This document shows, in pieces, positions 43,326-45,783 of a stretch of 45,783 bases of DNA (its first letter is position 1; each line of letters begins with the position of its first letter). Made by a program: the position numbers and the translations under genes. The notes under the pieces were generated by a model that did no database searches, was not told where the DNA came from, and saw only the letters and a list, made by a program, of their open reading frames with translations. Source of the DNA: Prevotella sp. (lineage in GTDB: Bacteria > Bacteroidota > Bacteroidia > Bacteroidales > Bacteroidaceae); NCBI GenBank assembly GCA_016284895.1, contig JAEEPT010000003.1, positions 1 through 45,783 on the forward strand, read 5' to 3'.

Positions 43326-44927
43326 TCACCCCTCCTCTATCATCCAATCGCCCACGGTGCGAGTCTCAAGATTGAAGCTGATGCCGGCTTTCACCACCCG
43401 TCGGCCTTCGGTCTGGAAGGCCAAGGCATAGTTCTTGGAATTAATCTGACTGAGAGCCTCCTGCGCCGTACCGTTGATTTTCAGTTCCAGCACGTAGGTG
43501 GTGTCGGGCATTAGGACTACCATATCTACTCGTCCTCCAGCCACTTTCACCTGTGTTCTGACATAGACGTTCAGCATGGAGAAAATGAGATAGAGCGTGT
43601 ACTCGTAGAAGCCCTCTTTGCTTGCCGCCTCCTCCAACTTCTTCTTGAACCCTTCCACGTAGGGTATGCCAGCCAGATAGGACTGCATCTCCCGAAGCGC
43701 CGAGTCGAGGTCGCGTTGCCGCAGTGCAAGCCAGAACTTGGCAGCGAATCCCAACTGTATATTGCTATTATCCAAGCCCGTCACTGTAGGTGAAAGTCCT
43801 TGCGTCAGACCGATGCGCACCTCGCGATTGGGAATGGAGAGACGGTAGGAGTCTGTGTAGCGGTCGTAGCCCTTAATGGTGAGGTAGCCACTCTGGTAAA
43901 GTAGTGGCAAGGCACTGGTCATAGCCTCAGTAGGCACATCGAACGAGGTGGCCAGTTCCATTCTGTCATCGAGCATGGTTATATCGGTGCGGAAATGCTG
44001 CATCTGCCGGATGAGATAGGTCGGCGTGCCAGTGGCAAACCAACTGGGACTCAGTTTCTTATCATCCAGCGCGTTGAGCAGGCTGAAGGGATTATAGATA
44101 TCGGGCGAATCCCCAGAGAAGTGGTAGCCGTCGTACATCGACTTAATCTTGAGGAACATCTCCTCGGGCGAGCACTCGTACTCCACGGCCATGCAGGCAA
44201 TATCCTCGCTGAGCTGCGTCTTCACCTCCTCCTCGGTAATGCCGCAGATGGCGGCAAAGGCTGGGTGCATCGTCACGTTCTTCAGGTTATTGATGGTCGA
44301 GAAGATGCTCAGTTGTGAGAACTTGGTGATGCCCGTAATGAAGCAGAAACGTATGTAGGGATCGGCGGCTTTCAAGGGTACGTAGAATTCCTGCATCACG
44401 CGGCGGAACTCTGGCAGGTTCTGCTCTTCGTGGAGCACCTCGAGCAGCGGTGCGTCGTACTCGTCGATGATGACCGCCACCTGGCGGCCCGTCTGTTCGA
44501 AAGCACGGCGGATGATGCCCGTCAGCATCTTTCCGGGTGTGTTTTCCTCCATCACGCGCCCATACTTCTCGGCATATTCACTCAGTATCCACATCAGTGT
44601 CTCTTTCAAGGCTTGCGCGTCGGGCTGCGCCTTGGCAAAACTGATGTCCAGATGCAGCACGGGATACTGTAGCCATTCCTGTTCGAGCGACATGATTTTC
44701 AGTCCTTCGAACAGGTCGCGTCGCCCTTCGAAGTAGCTGTGCAGTGTCGATGACAGCAGCGACTTACCGAAACGGCGCGGACGGCTCAGGAACACATAGT
44801 TGCTCTGTCGGGCCAGTCGCCACACCAGATCGGTCTTGTCAATATAGACATAGCCACCTTTGACAATCTTCTCAAAGGTCTGTATCCCAATGGGGTATCT
44901 GCGCTCGTTCATCATCATGGCTCTCAT
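43326..44927 (-). CDS. AAA-ATPase / PD-(D/E)XK nuclease fusion (DUF1703 family)
   Basis: 533-aa protein. N-terminal ATPase (YPIGIQTFEKIVKGGYVYIDKTDLVWRL, Walker A FLSRPRRFGKS about 46-56, Walker B VAVIIDEYDAPLLE) and a C-terminal nuclease-like domain (VDMVVLMPDTTYVLELKINGTAQEALSQI, with D and ELK of the PD-(D/E)XK core). This family is abundant and often multicopy in Bacteroidales; function unknown, with a suspected role linked to DNA or mobile elements. ATG 44927 is used; the track start is TTG. A -7 motif TATTTTTG at 44937-44944 predicts a nearly leaderless message. Confidence 0.88.
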   Translation of the reverse strand: MRAMMMNERRYPIGIQTFEKIVKGGYVYIDKTDLVWRLARQSNYVFLSRPRRFGKSLLSSTLHSYFEGRRDLFEGLKIMSLEQEWLQYPVLHLDISFAKAQPDAQALKETLMWILSEYAEKYGRVMEENTPGKMLTGIIRRAFEQTGRQVAVIIDEYDAPLLEVLHEEQNLPEFRRVMQEFYVPLKAADPYIRFCFITGITKFSQLSIFSTINNLKNVTMHPAFAAICGITEEEVKTQLSEDIACMAVEYECSPEEMFLKIKSMYDGYHFSGDSPDIYNPFSLLNALDDKKLSPSWFATGTPTYLIRQMQHFRTDITMLDDRMELATSFDVPTEAMTSALPLLYQSGYLTIKGYDRYTDSYRLSIPNREVRIGLTQGLSPTVTGLDNSNIQLGFAAKFWLALRQRDLDSALREMQSYLAGIPYVEGFKKKLEEAASKEGFYEYTLYLIFSMLNVYVRTQVKVAGGRVDMVVLMPDTTYVLELKINGTAQEALSQINSKNYALAFQTEGRRVVKAGISFNLETRTVGDWMIEEG

Positions 44928-44936
44928 ATTTTTCGG

Positions 44937-44944
44937 CAAAAATA
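44937..44944 (-). promoter_or_regulatory. -7 promoter motif for AAA-ATPase gene
   Basis: TATTTTTG on the minus strand, only 9 bases before ATG 44927. Confidence 0.5.
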
Positions 44945-45169
44945 ACTATTTTTGATGAAAACAGCAAGGAAATGGCTCATATTTTCGCAAGCACGGCAAG
45001 AAATGGAAGAGGAATTTAGCCAATTATGTGCCACCAAAACTCGCAAAAAATTCAGCAAGCTGTAAATTGCTCTGAAATTCGCGAGTTTTGAGCATTTTAC
45101 AACCAACTGATAATCAATGGATTGCAAAACACACTTTCTGAAAAGCCTTTTGCAGCAAGGGTTTTCAGC

Positions 45170-45295
45170 GATTTAGGCTGTTTCACAGTGTCTCGGCGAA
45201 TGAATCATCACACCATTTAGGCAAGATCATGAAGCGATATAGCCTAAATCATCGTGTGATATTTCCTGAATCGCATCGTGATTTCGCCTAAAACC
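45170..45295. repeat. ATTTAGGC-type repeat array, second locus
   Basis: Motifs GATTTAGGCTGTTTCAC (45170 on), CATTTAGGCAAGATCATG (45214 on), GATATAGCCTAAATC (45236 on) and a degenerate TTCGCCTAAA (about 45283) alternate in direction at roughly 20-45-base spacing. GATATAGCCTAAATC is identical to the corresponding stretch at 30234-30248. Confidence 0.65.
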
Positions 45296-45548
45296 TGGCC
45301 ATATATTGCCGAAAATGGGCTCTCATCTGTGTGCAAAAATGAGAAAAACAGACGAAATAGATGCCGAAAAAAGCGCAAAATTAGCCTTTTTGAACATCTC
45401 AAAAGAGAAAAGGAACAGTACGGTTTGCCTCACGGACAGCAAAAATGGCCTCATTTTTCGCTAGAATGAGATTTCCATTTGTCTTGAAAATCGAAAAAAT
45501 CTGACATTCCCACAATTTTTAATTACTCAACTTTCCCACCTTTTTTAA

Positions 45549-45740
45549 AAACCACGAATTTCACGAATATGACGAATAACCATACGGCTGATAATAAATT
45601 TCACAAATGGTCGTAACGACCAACGTATTTAACGAATTTTGGCAGCACAGCCAATTTGTACAATTCGCTACATCTTCAGATGTAATCGAGAAATGCTGTT
45701 TTATGATAGAATATTCGTGTCATTCGAGCAATTCGTGGTT
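45549..45740. repeat. MITE-like inverted-repeat unit
   Basis: AACCACGAATT (45549-45559) and AATTCGTGGTT (45730-45740) are perfect complements, with further CACGAAT / ATTCGTG similarity inside (about 45562-45568 and 45713-45719). The interior has a palindrome TGGTCGTAACGACCA. About 190 bases, no ORF. Confidence 0.5.
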
Positions 45741-45783
45741 AAAAAGAAAAGGGGGAAAATTTTAATTAATTACAAATTTGGTT

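Larger units (their letters stand above)
44945..45783. other. Repeat-rich non-coding window end
   Basis: About 840 bases with no supported gene. Contains an inverted repeat CAAAACTCGC (45035-45044) / GCGAGTTTTG (45081-45090), a run of ATTTAGGC-type motifs (45170-45295), and a possible MITE-like unit (45549-45740). The plus ORF at 45278-45469 lacks codon or family support. Confidence 0.6.

Noticed and set aside
44945-45783. Degraded gene in the window end
   Set aside because: Stops in all frames and only repeat-like symmetry; no protein motif found.

Overview
The window reads as a chromosome segment of a Bacteroidales bacterium, most likely Prevotella or a close relative. The evidence is the recurrent Bacteroidetes -7 promoter motif TAnnTTTG just upstream of many starts, Bacteroidales-type proteins (CotH-kinase secreted protein, GH2 beta-galactosidase, AAA-ATPase/PD-(D/E)XK fusion, Zap/RNase Y cluster), little use of Shine-Dalgarno sites, and many short dispersed repeats. 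No rRNA, tRNA, CRISPR array, integrase or transposase gene was seen. The genus is an inference.

Layout. 1-0.27 kb: the 3' end of a Sel1-repeat gene with an in-frame stop. 0.27-0.96 kb: a non-coding stretch holding a large nested palindrome and a 33-codon ORF with a good promoter. 0.96-5.66 kb: a four-gene MacAB-TolC-type efflux operon (outer-membrane factor, adaptor lipoprotein, ATPase, permease) whose junctions carry C-rich palindromic repeats. 5.7-10.2 kb, minus strand: an OmpA-family porin, RNase Y, ZapA, a coiled-coil protein and a conserved hypothetical. 10.3-14.3 kb, plus strand: glucose-1-phosphate thymidylyltransferase, a bacterial tyrosine autokinase with a Tyr/Gly-rich tail, and a HAD-fold hydrolase overlapping it by one base. 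14.4-20.6 kb: thrS, an ECF sigma factor, rpe with a 39-codon ORF upstream, an XRE-cupin regulator and an acyl-CoA synthetase.

20.65-30.9 kb, minus strand: fmt and a ClC channel, then an accessory block (PIN toxin/RelB-DinJ antitoxin, Type III restriction-modification Res and Mod), then the tRNA t6A gene tsaC. From memory of Bacteroidales genomes, tsaC, clc, fmt and rpe tend to be neighbours, so the accessory block appears to have been inserted between tsaC and clc. 30.9-38.9 kb: a CotH-family secreted protein and an RND tripartite efflux operon (adaptor, pump, TolC). 39.0-40.7 kb: phenylacetate-CoA ligase family enzyme plus ACT-domain protein. 40.8-44.9 kb: beta-galactosidase and an AAA-ATPase/nuclease protein. 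44.9-45.8 kb: a repeat-rich non-coding end.

The most notable theme is small repeats invading genes. Palindromic C-rich elements sit between the mac genes and also, in frame, twice inside the Res protein. Heptanucleotide tandem arrays lie in fmt, in the signal-peptide codons of the second tolC, next to the clc promoter and after macB. The mod gene has a long leader with three copies of a motif that could form mutually exclusive hairpins.
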